NCBI GenBank assembly: GCA_021775835.1
Contig: JAJFHC010000123.1
Span: 1-6,662 of the forward strand
Direction: 5' to 3'
Origin: Hyphomicrobiales bacterium
GTDB lineage: Bacteria; Pseudomonadota; Alphaproteobacteria; Rhizobiales; JAJFHC01
Length of the DNA stretch: 6,662 nucleotides
Below are positions 6,588-6,662 of the stretch, in pieces. Under the pieces are notes generated by a model. It was not told the DNA's origin and ran no database searches. It was given only the letters and a program-made list of their open reading frames with translations. Within the stretch, counting starts at the first letter, position 1. The number at the start of each line of letters is the position of its first letter. Made by a program: the position numbers and the translations under genes.

Positions 6588-6662
6588 TTACGCGTCCGCG
6601 GCGATCACCATGCGGTCCGCGTACCAGCAGGCAAAATTGGCGACGCTGGGTTCCAGAGATGA
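6588..6662 (-). CDS. 3' end of an unidentified convergent gene
   Basis: Reading the minus strand from the right edge gives 24 open codons ending at TAA (6590-6588). The visible C-terminus contains NFACWYADRMVIAADA. About 20 of the 24 codons end in G or C, as in the real genes here, and the peptide looks like an ordinary folded protein end. It would converge on the ureohydrolase gene with 24 bases between stops. I cannot name the family from this fragment. The plus strand is also open over this stretch (from ATG 6577), but that reading has no ribosome-binding site and looks less protein-like. Confidence 0.45.
   Translation of the reverse strand, partial: SSLEPSVANFACWYADRMVIAADA

Overview
The window looks like an ordinary chromosomal segment of a moderately GC-rich Gram-negative bacterium. 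It is most likely an alphaproteobacterium: it has MlaA/MlaC outer-membrane lipid-transport proteins, an EttA-type ABC-F protein, and a ureohydrolase whose GHGNPMRRA and GTGTPSHGG loops I associate with alphaproteobacterial proteins. That taxonomic call is inference from protein style, not a measured match. I see no mobile element, CRISPR array, tRNA or rRNA.

Left part (1-1270, + strand): the 3' part of mlaA runs in from the left edge. After 75 bases, which hold a promoter-like sequence, comes an MlaC/Ttg2D-family periplasmic lipid-binding protein. MlaA (outer membrane) and MlaC (periplasm) are consecutive partners in retrograde phospholipid trafficking. The block ends in a strong intrinsic terminator with a 13-bp perfect stem, a GAAA loop and a T tract.

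Middle (1291-2973, - strand): a complete ettA gene, the ribosome-associated ABC-F ATPase (energy-dependent translational throttle). It converges on the mlaC-like gene and diverges from the next block across a 232-base intergenic region with only weak promoter candidates.

Right part (3206-6563, + strand): three genes in one direction. An SDR of the acyl-CoA/thioester reductase-like (NAD_binding_4) type overlaps by 14 bases a BioF2/FemAB-like GNAT acyltransferase. After 78 bases follows an intact binuclear-manganese ureohydrolase (agmatinase family). A reductase, an acyl/aminoacyl transferase and a guanidine-releasing amidinohydrolase together suggest a small metabolic cassette, possibly acting on an amine or guanidino compound and an acyl or carbonyl substrate. 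The product cannot be read from the sequence, and this is the least ordinary part of the window. At the right edge, the last codons of a convergent minus-strand gene are probably present (6588-6662).

Overall the window is well explained by known protein families. The reductase-transferase-ureohydrolase cassette, a protein-like antisense frame over the gene 5/gene 6 junction, and the unusual Cys pair in the MlaC-like protein deserve a second look.
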